Assembly: GCF_000009625.1 (NCBI RefSeq)
Contig: NC_002678.2
Coordinates: 5,736,001 to 5,800,000 of the forward strand
DNA length: 64,000 bases
Source: Mesorhizobium japonicum MAFF 303099
GTDB lineage: Bacteria > Pseudomonadota > Alphaproteobacteria > Rhizobiales > Rhizobiaceae
Reading direction: 5' to 3'
The translations under genes and the position numbers were made by a program. The notes under the pieces were generated by a model. It ran no database searches. It was not told the origin of the DNA and saw only the letters and a program-made list of their open reading frames with translations. Position 1 is the stretch's first letter. Every line of letters begins with the position of its first letter. Shown piece by piece: positions 26,446 through 34,787 of the stretch.

Positions 26446-27341
26446 GGCATCCGAATCGATGCGCAAGCGGCTCTACCAACGCGTGAACTAATGGTGACGT
26501 GAGTTCGTAATCGGATGGAGCTGCTCCAACTCCGATTTCTGCTCGATACTCCCGAAATCCGAGATGCCGCTATATCCCCAAGCCCGGAATTAATCTCGTT
26601 CATCGTCCTTAGGTTCGCTAGCCCATACGAGAGAATACGAGGGGTTGGCGAACCATCCGCTACGTATTGACTTCTTGTCGAAAACGATGACCCTCCGGGC
26701 CCACCATAACCATTTATCTTGCAGCGAAAAAATGTCACTATCTGAAGCAGGATGACGGTACTTTTCGAGGCGACGAACACACCTCGTCGAAAGCCGAAAA
26801 GTGCAAAAATCGCCCGAATGGTCTCGATTGTTGGTGAAACCTCAGAATATTTTATGCAGCGATTTTCGCTTTAAAATCAACAGCGTGATTTTGTGACGGT
26901 TCTGGTGTCGGACTTGCACACTGCTAAAGGTCATTTGACAGTAATTTCAACGAGTTATACGCTGTTTGAACAATTGAGTGGGAGTGATTCAGACCCACTC
27001 AACGCCACCGAAAACACGCAAATCTGCGACGTAACATCCTGAAATAGATCCTTCCAGGAACAATCAGCGACAATCGGTACGCAGAGATTGGCTTTGACGG
27101 AGCTCTTGACGGACTTTCCGCCTATTGCCCGCCGCAAAGCCGCATACCCACTGGTCGGGATCGTGTTCGGGTTCGAGACGGCGGAGATGTGCGGAAAGCT
27201 CACGGCCGATAAAGTATCGTTGAGTCTGGCAAGGTCCCTGTCGAGTTCTCCACAAGGCGCCGCAGCCATCTATCAAGATCCGTTCCTAAACTGGAACGCT
27301 CGGATTTCGTCGATGCCCTGGCCAAACATCCTGCTCTTCAT
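26446..27341. other. Long gap with no recognised gene, AT-rich in the middle
   Basis: About 900 bases follow the AraC remnant. Short frames occur on both strands, none with a family match or ribosome site. The stretch 26830-26990 is clearly richer in A+T than its surroundings. Two inverted repeats stand out: arms ACTTTTCG and CGAAAAGT at 26760-26802, and a perfect nine-base stem at 26974-27002. It looks like decayed accessory DNA bordering the apiose region. Confidence 0.45.
26974..27002. repeat. Perfect hairpin in the AT-rich gap
   Basis: TTGAGTGGG (26974-26982) pairs exactly with CCCACTCAA (26994-27002) around an 11-base loop. It is isolated, not close to a stop codon of any recognised gene, and without a T-run. 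It could be an end of a lost mobile element or part of an unrecognised RNA. Confidence 0.4.
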
Positions 27342-27354
27342 CTCATCATACCAG
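27342..27354 (-). promoter_or_regulatory. Predicted apiose-regulon operator, site 1 (CUT1 transporter operon)
   Basis: On the reverse strand this reads CTGGTATGATGAG, identical over 13 bases to the site at 44341. It lies 64 bases before the binding-protein start at 27419. The same motif occurs upstream of four other units of the cluster. The NanR-like regulator at 36217 is the likely binder, since E. coli NanR binds GGTATA repeats (inference). Confidence 0.65.
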
Positions 27355-27418
27355 TTGACATGATGATGGTTCCCGCTAAGGTTCGGCGGATGCGGATACA
27401 CGGTCAAGGGAGGAGACT

Positions 27419-28663
27419 ATGCAAACATCGAGGAAACTTCGGCGCGTAGCGCTTTTGGGCGCCATCGCCACGGTGGTCGCTGGCGCGGCGTCGGCGCAAG
27501 AGGTCAAGGTCTGGACCCTGACCTTCGCCAATGATTCCGCCAACAAGGCATGGGCTGACATCGTCAAGGAATTCGAGGCTGCCAATCCTGGTGTCACCAT
27601 CAAGGTGGAAGGCCGCGGCACCGATGAACACAAGTCGGCGCTACGGGTCGCCTCGGGTTCCGACCAGGGACCGGACATCTATTTCATGTGGGGCGGCCTT
27701 GGCCTTGGCGGCGAATTCGTCAAGGCGGGACTCAGCCTGCCGCTCGACAAATACTACGCCGAATACAAATGGGACGATGAACTGCTCTCACCGGCGCTTT
27801 CCTTCTCTAAGCAGTATGAGGGTGGCAGGCACGGCGTGCCCTACACATTCCACGGCGAGGCGCTCTATTACAACAAGGCGCTGTTCGAGAAGGCCGGTAT
27901 TACCACGGCCCCCGCGACCTATGATGAACTTGTCGCGGACGCCGAGAAGCTGAAGGCCGCCGGCATCCCGGCAATCACCTTTGGCGGAACCGTCAACTGG
28001 CACGTCATGCGTCTCATGGACATGATCCTGGAAACCAAATGCGGGGTCGACAAGCATGACCGTCTGATGAGCATGAAAGTGAGCTGGGCCGAGGAGGCCT
28101 GCGCCACGGCCTCCTTCGAGGAGTTCCACAAATGGACATCGAATTACACGCTGAAGCCGTTCATGGGGATCGATCAGGCGCAATCGTTCAATCTCTTCCT
28201 AGGCAATCGAGCCGCCATGATGCTTGAAGGCGACTGGCTGGTGGGGCAGCTCAAGGGTGAAAACCGCACCGCGGATTTCGGCCTTTTCCCGTTCCCGACC
28301 GGTACTGACCGCCTCTACGGCTTCGCCGAGTACAACTACATTTCGAGCAAGAGCAAAGTTCCCGACATCGCCGCCAAATTCCTGAACTATCTCGAATCCA
28401 CCGACGTGCAGCAAAAGCACCTTGGCGATTTCGGTTCGATCTCGGTCAACAAGAACGTCAAGTACACGAGCACCGAACCGCTCGACCAGAAATGGATCGA
28501 GATCTTCGGCAAATTCCCGTCGACGTTCGTCAATGGCGACCAGGCCTTCCCGCTCGACGTCACCACCGAATACTTCCGGGTGATCAACGAGGTCGCCAGC
28601 GACAATCTCGATCCCAAGGCTGCGGCGGCCGAGCTGCAGAAATTCATCGGCAATCGCAGCTGA
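27419..28663 (+). CDS. CUT1-type sugar ABC substrate-binding protein (MalE-like family 1)
   Basis: A 414-residue periplasmic binding protein. Signal peptide MQTSRKLRRVALLGAIATVV to SAQ-EV; mature features of family 1 include VWTLTFANDSANKAWADIVKEFEAANP, GPDIYFMWGG, and AMMLEGDWLVGQL at the C-lobe. AAGGGAGGAG sits seven bases before the ATG. It is the first gene of an operon with two permeases, a glycosidase and a MalK-like ATPase, and has an apiose-regulon operator upstream. CUT1 systems take di- and oligosaccharides or glycosides, so an apiose-containing glycoside is a reasonable guess (inference). Confidence 0.9.
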   Translation: MQTSRKLRRVALLGAIATVVAGAASAQEVKVWTLTFANDSANKAWADIVKEFEAANPGVTIKVEGRGTDEHKSALRVASGSDQGPDIYFMWGGLGLGGEFVKAGLSLPLDKYYAEYKWDDELLSPALSFSKQYEGGRHGVPYTFHGEALYYNKALFEKAGITTAPATYDELVADAEKLKAAGIPAITFGGTVNWHVMRLMDMILETKCGVDKHDRLMSMKVSWAEEACATASFEEFHKWTSNYTLKPFMGIDQAQSFNLFLGNRAAMMLEGDWLVGQLKGENRTADFGLFPFPTGTDRLYGFAEYNYISSKSKVPDIAAKFLNYLESTDVQQKHLGDFGSISVNKNVKYTSTEPLDQKWIEIFGKFPSTFVNGDQAFPLDVTTEYFRVINEVASDNLDPKAAAAELQKFIGNRS

Positions 28664-28678
28664 TATTGAACCTCGTGA

Positions 28679-28715
28679 TGGCCGGCCCCGACAAGCCACA
28701 GGCCGGGGCCGGCCA
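28679..28715 (+). other. Perfect 12-base-pair hairpin after the binding-protein gene
   Basis: TGGCCGGCCCCG (28679-28690) pairs exactly with CGGGGCCGGCCA (28704-28715) across a 13-base loop. It is between the binding-protein stop (28663) and the first permease start (28749), without a T-run. The position suits mRNA stabilisation or partial termination that raises the binding protein above the permeases. Confidence 0.75.
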
Positions 28716-28748
28716 GCCGATTCTCTTGCACCGCTCCTGGGATGATAC

Positions 28749-29702
28749 ATGGCTGTGAACATTTCCGCCGCCGATCGCCATGCGCGAATGCCAGCCCGGT
28801 CAGGCCAGCTTGGCCGGAAACTGCAGGATCCGACCCTGCAGGGACTGATGCTGTTGGCGCCCGCGGTGCTGGCCTACGCAGTCTTTGCCTTCTATCCGAT
28901 GATCGACGTCATCCAGCTCAGCTTCATGAAATGGAATGGACTGAACGCCGACAAGCATTGGGTGGGGCTCGACAACTATCGCTACGTGCTGCACGACGAT
29001 CCGGTGTTCTGGGTCGCCTTGAAGAACACGCTGATCTGGACGTTCCTGTCGGTCATCTTCCCGCCGCTGATCGGCTTTGGGTTGGCGCTCGGCCTGAACC
29101 AGAACATCCCTGGCCGCTCGCCGCTGCGCGCCCTGTTCTACATGCCTGTGATCATCGCCCCGATCGCGGTGGCAACCATGTGGCGCTGGATGTTCGACCC
29201 TTTCTTCGGGTTGTTCAACAGTTTGCTCTCCGCAGCCGGATGGCCCAACCTGATCCAGGATTGGCTGGGCGACCGCAACGTCGCGCTCTATTCGGTCTTC
29301 ATAGCCTATGTCTGGGAGGTCGCGGGCTTCTCGATGGTGTTGTTCCTGGCCGGGCTGCAAGGGGTTTCGCAGACGCTGGTCGAAGCCGCCCGCATCGATG
29401 GCGCAGGACGCCTCCAGCTGTTCCGCTACGTGACGCTGCCGGCGCTGAGGCCCACCATAACCATCGTCCTGATCCTGTCGCTGATCAACTCGCTGAAAGC
29501 CTTCGACATCGTCTACGGGATGACCGGCGGCGGGCCGGCGCAATCGACGCAGATGCTCGCCATGTGGGCCTATACGCAAGCCATGCAACTCGGTGACTTC
29601 GGCCGTGGCAGCGCCATCTCCGTCGTGCTCTTGCTCATCACCGTTGCCATCGTCATCCCCTATTTGCGCTGGACGCTCAAGCGGCAGGAGGCCTATCAAT
29701 GA
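28749..29702 (+). CDS. CUT1 sugar ABC transporter permease (MalF/UgpA type)
   Basis: A 317-residue inner-membrane permease with about six hydrophobic segments. The EAA loop is EAARIDGAGRLQLFRYVTLPALRP, typical of CUT1 permeases. Its stop overlaps the start of the second permease (ATGA at 29699-29702). Confidence 0.92.
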   Translation: MAVNISAADRHARMPARSGQLGRKLQDPTLQGLMLLAPAVLAYAVFAFYPMIDVIQLSFMKWNGLNADKHWVGLDNYRYVLHDDPVFWVALKNTLIWTFLSVIFPPLIGFGLALGLNQNIPGRSPLRALFYMPVIIAPIAVATMWRWMFDPFFGLFNSLLSAAGWPNLIQDWLGDRNVALYSVFIAYVWEVAGFSMVLFLAGLQGVSQTLVEAARIDGAGRLQLFRYVTLPALRPTITIVLILSLINSLKAFDIVYGMTGGGPAQSTQMLAMWAYTQAMQLGDFGRGSAISVVLLLITVAIVIPYLRWTLKRQEAYQ

Positions 29703-30565
29703 GCGGCGTGGCCAGCCCCTTTCGCCAGGCCGGCGCGGAGCGGGTGGATCCGCTGCTGGTGGCATTGTGGATCGCGCTGATCATCGTCGCCGTGGTCTGG
29801 ATCGCTCCGTTCATCTTCATCATCTTCACGTCGCTGAAATCGAACGCCACGGTGATGGGGACCGGCGCATTCTCGCCGCCCACCAGCCTCGCCTGGGAGA
29901 ATTTCACCAATGCCTGGCGGCGCGGCGATTTCGGCACAACGGTCGTCAACAGCACCATCATCACCATCATCAAGGTGCCGCTCGGGCTGATGATATCGGC
30001 CATGGCCGCCTATTCGCTGAGCCGCATCCAGATCTGGGGACACAAGGTGGTCTTCCTTGCCATCGTGTTTGGCACGATGATCCCGTTCCAGGTGATGCTG
30101 GCGCCGATCTTCAAGCAGGTGAACAGCTTCGGGCTGATCAACACCTATGTCGGCATCATCCTGCCCTATCTCGCCTTCGGCGTCCCTTACCAGGTCTTCA
30201 TCCTGCATGGCTTCTTCAAGGAAGTGCCTAAGGAGCTCAGCGAGGCGGCGCTTATCGACGGTGCGTCGCATTTCACCGTGTTCCGGCGCATTTTCCTGCC
30301 GGTGTCGCTGCCGGTGCTTGCGGCGCTGCTGATCCTCGACTTCGTCGCCACCTGGAACGAGTTCGCCATGGCGCTGGTCATCTTGCAGGATCCGGACCGC
30401 TGGACGTTGCCGCTCGGCCTGATGTCGTTCCAGAGCCAGTTCGCCCGCGACTACGGCCAACTCAACGCGGCGATCGTCATGACGGTGCTGCCGGCGGCGA
30501 TCGTCTACCTCATCTTCCAGCGCTACTTCGTCTCGGGGCTGACTTCAGGCGCGGTCAAGGAATAG
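29699..30565 (+). CDS. CUT1 sugar ABC transporter permease (MalG/UgpE type)
   Basis: A 288-residue partner permease. EAA loop EAALIDGASHFTVFRRIFLPVSLPV; N-terminal hydrophobic segment LLVALWIALIIVAVVWIAPFIF. Four-base overlap with the previous permease, and the glycosidase start follows 18 bases after its stop, so these are co-translated. Confidence 0.92.
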   Translation: MSGVASPFRQAGAERVDPLLVALWIALIIVAVVWIAPFIFIIFTSLKSNATVMGTGAFSPPTSLAWENFTNAWRRGDFGTTVVNSTIITIIKVPLGLMISAMAAYSLSRIQIWGHKVVFLAIVFGTMIPFQVMLAPIFKQVNSFGLINTYVGIILPYLAFGVPYQVFILHGFFKEVPKELSEAALIDGASHFTVFRRIFLPVSLPVLAALLILDFVATWNEFAMALVILQDPDRWTLPLGLMSFQSQFARDYGQLNAAIVMTVLPAAIVYLIFQRYFVSGLTSGAVKE

Positions 30566-30583
30566 CAACGCAAGGAACCACGC

Positions 30584-32101
30584 ATGGCCGACGGCACGAC
30601 AGTCGAGAAATGGGACATATTCGAGATCGCACTGAAGGGGCCCGCGGACGGCAATCCCTTCGTCGAGATCGAGTTGTCCGCCAGCTTTTCGCAAGCGAAC
30701 CGCAGCGTCGCGGTTTCAGGCTTTTACGATGGCGACGGCACCTACCGAATCCGTTTCATGCCAGACAATGAAGGCAGCTGGAGCTATGTCACGCACTCCA
30801 ACATCCCGTCGCTGGCGGGCAAGAGCGGTGCCTTCGAGGCGACGGCACCATCGGCGGGCAACCACGGTCCGGTGCGCGTGCGCAACAAGTTCCATTTCGC
30901 CTACGCCGACGGCACGCCCTACTTCCCATTCGGCACCACTTGCTATGCCTGGACGCACCAGCCGCTCGACATGCAGGCCGAGACGCTGGCGACCTTGAAG
31001 AAAGCGCGCTTCAACAAGCTGCGCATGGGTGTCTTCCCCAAGGACTATCCCTTCAACACCAATGCGGCGCTGCACGCGATCTTCGAGACAGGGGCGGACG
31101 GCAAGGAAGATTTCGACCGGCCGAACCCCGTCGCGTTCCGCCATTTCGAGGCGCAGGTCGGCGCGTTGCGTGATCTCGGCATCGAAGCCGACATCATCAT
31201 CTTCCATCCCTATGACCGTTGGGGCTACGCCAACATGAGCGCGGCCCAGGATTTCCGCTATGTCGCCTACCTCGCCGCACGGCTTGCCGCCTACCGCAAC
31301 GTCTGGTGGTCGCTGGCCAACGAGTACGATTTCCTGCTCGACACCAAGCCGATGGCGCAGTGGGACCGCTACTTCCATATCCTCGAGGAAAACGACCCCT
31401 ACCAACATCTGAAATCGATCCACAATGGCGAGCAGTCGATGAATTTCGACCACCGCAAGCCATGGGTCAGCCATGTCTGCATCCAGAACTGGGATGTGAA
31501 ACGCACGCCCGAATGGCGCGACGCCTACGGCAAGCCGGTCGTCAACGATGAACCCGAATATGAAGGCAACATCGTCTTCCCATGGGGCAACATCAGCGCC
31601 GAAGAACTGGTGCACCGCTTCTGGCTCACCGTCATGCGCGGCGGCTATGCCGGGCATGGCGAAACCTACATGCACCCCCAGGATCTGATCTGGTGGGCCA
31701 AGGGCGGCCGGCTTCACGGCGAGGCGTGGAAGCGGATCGGCTTCCTGCGCGACCTCATCGAAGAGGACGTCAGCAATGGGTTGGAGCCGATGGGCCACAA
31801 CAGTGCCTGGCCGTGGAGCCGGGTCTCCGGCGCCAGCGATGGCGATCTTCGCTACATCTATCTCGGCGAGCATCAGCCGGTCATCTGGTCTACCGGCCTA
31901 CCGCTCGAAGATGGCGACTACGACGTCGATGTGATCGATGCCTGGAAGATGACCGTGACGCCCGCCACGAAAGTGGCGGCGCCAATTCCGCATCCAACAC
32001 GCCATGGCTCGGTCGTGCGCGGGGGCAAGGCGGACGCTGCTTTCGGGGTCGAGTTACCCGGCAAGCCCTACCAAGCCATCCGCGTCAGGCCACGGCGCTA
32101 G
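30584..32101 (+). CDS. Cytoplasmic glycoside hydrolase-like protein (DUF5060 + DUF4038-like barrel)
   Basis: A 505-residue protein. Residues about 8-80 look like DUF5060 (VEKWDIFEIALKGP, FYDGDGTYRIRFMP). Residues about 95-400 look like the DUF4038 TIM barrel (FHFAYADGTPYFPFGTTCYAWTHQ) and the rest like the C-terminal beta domain. Candidate acids are Glu247 in SLANEYD (acid/base) and Glu323 or Glu325 in NDEPEYEG (nucleophile), in clan GH-A style. No signal peptide. DUF4038 enzymes include GH140 apiosidases, and this gene lies within a CUT1 operon that carries the apiose-regulon operator. Intracellular release of apiose from a glycoside is inferred, not shown. Confidence 0.78.
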   Translation: MADGTTVEKWDIFEIALKGPADGNPFVEIELSASFSQANRSVAVSGFYDGDGTYRIRFMPDNEGSWSYVTHSNIPSLAGKSGAFEATAPSAGNHGPVRVRNKFHFAYADGTPYFPFGTTCYAWTHQPLDMQAETLATLKKARFNKLRMGVFPKDYPFNTNAALHAIFETGADGKEDFDRPNPVAFRHFEAQVGALRDLGIEADIIIFHPYDRWGYANMSAAQDFRYVAYLAARLAAYRNVWWSLANEYDFLLDTKPMAQWDRYFHILEENDPYQHLKSIHNGEQSMNFDHRKPWVSHVCIQNWDVKRTPEWRDAYGKPVVNDEPEYEGNIVFPWGNISAEELVHRFWLTVMRGGYAGHGETYMHPQDLIWWAKGGRLHGEAWKRIGFLRDLIEEDVSNGLEPMGHNSAWPWSRVSGASDGDLRYIYLGEHQPVIWSTGLPLEDGDYDVDVIDAWKMTVTPATKVAAPIPHPTRHGSVVRGGKADAAFGVELPGKPYQAIRVRPRR

Positions 32102-32117
32102 TAAACGGGGTTACAAG

Positions 32118-33185
32118 ATGTCTTCTGTCCAGATTGTCGACGTGAAGAAGTCCTATGGTGCGACCCCCGTGATCCATGGGGTCAGCGTCGACATCGAGGA
32201 CGGTGAATTTGTCATTCTGGTCGGCCCTTCGGGCTGTGGAAAATCGACGCTGCTGCGCATGATCGCCGGGCTCGAAACCATCTCGGGCGGAGAGATCTCG
32301 ATCGGCGAGCGGGTGGTCAACCATCTCCAGCCAAAGGAACGGGACATCGCCATGGTGTTCCAGAACTATGCGCTCTATCCGCAGATGACCGTCGCGCAGA
32401 ATATGGGTTTCGCCCTCGAGCTCGCCGGCGCCAAGAAGGCCGAGATCAAGGAAAAGGTAGATACGGCGGCATCGATCCTGGGGCTGCAGCCGCTGCTCGC
32501 GCGTTATCCGCGCCAGTTGTCCGGCGGCCAGCGCCAACGGGTCGCCATGGGCCGCGCCATCGTGCGCGATCCCAAGGTGTTCCTGTTCGACGAACCGCTG
32601 TCCAACCTCGACGCCAAGCTGCGCGTGCAGATGCGCACCGAGATCAAGGCGCTGCACCAGCGGCTCAAATCTACCATCGTGTATGTCACCCACGACCAGA
32701 TCGAGGCGATGACGATGGCCGACAAGATCGTGGTGCTCAACGGCGGCAGGATCGAGCAGGTTGGAAGCCCGCTCCAACTCTATGACCGGCCGGTCAACAT
32801 GTTCGTCGCCGGCTTCCTTGGATCGCCGGCGATGAATTTCATCGAAGGAACAGTGCGCGACGATCCGCATCCCGGCCTCGAACTGGACAACGGATCAATC
32901 ATCCCGCTGTCAGCCATTCCCGCCGGCGCCGCAGGGCGGCGCCTCGTGCTGGGCGTGCGTCCGGAGGACATTCATATCGACAGCGAAACCGGCGCCGCGG
33001 CGAAGGTGATCGTCGTCGAGCCGACGGGCGCCGAGACGCATCTTTCGGTCGAAATGGCGGGCCATGAACTCGTCTGCGTGCTGCGCGAACGCGTCACTTT
33101 GAAGCCGGATGAGACTGTCATGCTTTCCGTACGAAAGTCGGCAGTGCATTTCTTCGATCCGGCGTCGGGAAGCCGTATCGGATGA
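32118..33185 (+). CDS. CUT1 ABC transporter ATP-binding protein (MalK/UgpC/MsmK type)
   Basis: A 355-residue ATPase: Walker A GPSGCGKST, Q-loop FQNYALYPQMTV, signature LSGGQRQRVAMGRA, Walker B VFLFDEPLSNLD, switch YVTHDQIEA, followed by the TOBE regulatory domain (about residues 235-355) typical of CUT1 ATPases. ATG 32118 follows the glycosidase stop by 16 bases. It completes the operon begun at 27419. Confidence 0.93.
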   Translation: MSSVQIVDVKKSYGATPVIHGVSVDIEDGEFVILVGPSGCGKSTLLRMIAGLETISGGEISIGERVVNHLQPKERDIAMVFQNYALYPQMTVAQNMGFALELAGAKKAEIKEKVDTAASILGLQPLLARYPRQLSGGQRQRVAMGRAIVRDPKVFLFDEPLSNLDAKLRVQMRTEIKALHQRLKSTIVYVTHDQIEAMTMADKIVVLNGGRIEQVGSPLQLYDRPVNMFVAGFLGSPAMNFIEGTVRDDPHPGLELDNGSIIPLSAIPAGAAGRRLVLGVRPEDIHIDSETGAAAKVIVVEPTGAETHLSVEMAGHELVCVLRERVTLKPDETVMLSVRKSAVHFFDPASGSRIG

Positions 33186-33258
33186 TGTTTGCGATGGGCC
33201 CGTCCGGGATGTTCGAGGCGTGGTTTTGCCAGCCACGCGGCAGCGTGTTCATCGTCGC
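33186..33258. other. Short stretch before the RraA-like remnant
   Basis: Seventy-three bases after the MalK stop; the frame may carry decayed upstream sequence of the RraA-like remnant, but I cannot align it with confidence. Confidence 0.3.
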
Positions 33259-33408
33259 GACCGGGGGTTCGTCGCGGGCTGCTGGGATGAGGTGCTGACA
33301 GTTGCCGTCGAGGTCGCCGGCGTTGCCGGGCTAGTGATCAACCGCGGCGTGCGCGACATCGCGGCGCTGACCACACGGCGTTTTCCCGTCTTTTGCCCCG
33401 GAACGGCG
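33259..33408 (+). pseudogene. Remnant of an RraA-like/HMG-aldolase family gene
   Basis: About 50 codons in one frame read DEVLTVAVEVAGVAGLVINRG then VRDIAALTTRRFPVFCPGT. This matches the core of the RraA family (usual form GLVIDGGVRD...FPVFARG), which includes 4-hydroxy-4-methyl-2-oxoglutarate aldolases. The glycine and RD residues of the active-site loop are present, but the N- and C-terminal parts are missing and no start or ribosome site fits. It lies between two convergent parts of the apiose cluster, so a sugar-acid gene was probably lost here. Confidence 0.65.
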
Positions 33409-33446
33409 CGAGCCGCAGTGGCGTTATTTGCCGCTAGGCAATCCCG

Positions 33447-34787
33447 TCAATCTCCGAGGCCGTCGCGAATGGCGCCAAAATAGCGATCGGTTCCGACCTG
33501 GCCGCCCTTCAGCGCGATTTCGAGGCCGTCGACCTCGCCGCCGCCATGGGCAAGGCAGAGCGGCGAACCCGGTGATTGCGGCAGTGGCATGCGCACGGTC
33601 AGTGCGTCGATGGACAATTGTCCCAGCGCATGGCTGGAGGTGTCTCCGCCGGCGATGACCGCGCGCCGGAGTTTCTGGTCGACGACCAGCCGGCGCAGAA
33701 TGTCGCCGAGCGCCCGGCCGAGCCGGTTTCGCGCACCTTCAATATGCTCGATCTCGGCACTGCGATCGGCCTGGGGACCAAGGGCGGTGTAGAGGATGAC
33801 GCTGCGCCCTGCCGTGAGACTCGCCAGGCCGCTCGCTACGGCACGTTCGATTGCCTCGCCGGCGCTGTCCGAAACCAGCTGCATGGTATCGATCTGGACG
33901 CCGTCGAACCCATGGGCGAGCGCGAAGCGGATCTGCTTCTCGGTGGTCGGCGACACACTGCCCGAGACCACCGCGAGCCGGTCCACCGGACCGGGCGGCG
34001 CGAAGGACGCGTGCCCCGCGGCGATGCCTTTGCCGGCCCATTCGGCGAGCAGCGCATATTCGACGCCCGAGGATCCGACGACGAAACCATTGCCTTGTTC
34101 GCAAATCCGCCAGATCTGTTCGCCGACGCGCCTCTGCGTCTGGTGGCTTTCGACGTCGAACAGGACGATTTCCTTGTCCTGCAAGGCCTGGTCGACCGTC
34201 TGGGAAAGGTCATTCGCCTGCAGCGCTGCCAGGTCGACAAGGCCAGAACCGAGATCGGTCTGGCGATGGAGGTGGATGAGGAGATCAGCCTCCTTCATAG
34301 GTGTCACCGGATGCCGGCTCATGACCGGATGCCGGTCGATACGGAAATAGGTGCCGCGAAACGCCGCGAAGAGGTTGCCAAATGCCGTGTAGCGTTTGAG
34401 CTGAGGCGCCCCGACAACCACCGGCACGCTCTTCTGGTCGAAGACGCGCCGGCCGATCTCGATGGCGCGGCCAATGCTGCCGATTGCCGGGCTGGAATCG
34501 AAGGTCGAGCAGATCTTGTAATGGCAAACCGTCGCTTTGAGGCTTCTTAGCCATCTAAAGGCAGGCGCCAGATTTTCGTCCATCCATTGCGGCGTCTCGC
34601 TGCGGCTCGTGCCAGCCAGTCCCACGGCGCGGCAATGCGCAAACCGCGCTAGCAGCTGCTGGTCGGGTTGACGCATGAACAGCACGGTCGGCACGCCGCC
34701 AAGCTCGAGCGCTTCCATGACGTCGGTCGAGCCAGTGAGGTCGTCGCCATAGTAGCTAAGCATCAGGTTCTGCATCACTTCGCTCAC
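33447..34787 (-). CDS. oiaK: Four-carbon acid sugar kinase family (DUF1537), probable 3-oxo-isoapionate kinase
   Basis: A 446-residue ATP-dependent sugar-acid kinase. The N-terminal domain has SYYGDDLTGSTDVMEAL, the substrate-binding signature; the C-terminal nucleotide domain has SGSVSPTTEKQI and VIAGGDTSSHALGQL. GTG 34787 overlaps the RuBisCO-like gene's stop (GTGA) and is preferred; an ATG at 34775 is the alternative. In characterised D-apiose pathways a DUF1537 kinase phosphorylates 3-oxo-isoapionate before a RuBisCO-like protein acts. Linkage to that protein and to apsD, apnL and apnO homologues in the same region supports oiaK; related kinases act on other C4 acids, so this is not certain. 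Confidence 0.82.
   Translation of the reverse strand: MSEVMQNLMLSYYGDDLTGSTDVMEALELGGVPTVLFMRQPDQQLLARFAHCRAVGLAGTSRSETPQWMDENLAPAFRWLRSLKATVCHYKICSTFDSSPAIGSIGRAIEIGRRVFDQKSVPVVVGAPQLKRYTAFGNLFAAFRGTYFRIDRHPVMSRHPVTPMKEADLLIHLHRQTDLGSGLVDLAALQANDLSQTVDQALQDKEIVLFDVESHQTQRRVGEQIWRICEQGNGFVVGSSGVEYALLAEWAGKGIAAGHASFAPPGPVDRLAVVSGSVSPTTEKQIRFALAHGFDGVQIDTMQLVSDSAGEAIERAVASGLASLTAGRSVILYTALGPQADRSAEIEHIEGARNRLGRALGDILRRLVVDQKLRRAVIAGGDTSSHALGQLSIDALTVRMPLPQSPGSPLCLAHGGGEVDGLEIALKGGQVGTDRYFGAIRDGLGD

Noticed and set aside
26691..26706. String CCCTCCGGGCCCACCA resembling the 3' end of a tRNA (possible attachment site)
   Set aside because: The preceding bases cannot form a T-arm, and no full tRNA, integrase or matching second copy was seen. 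Chance similarity is likely.
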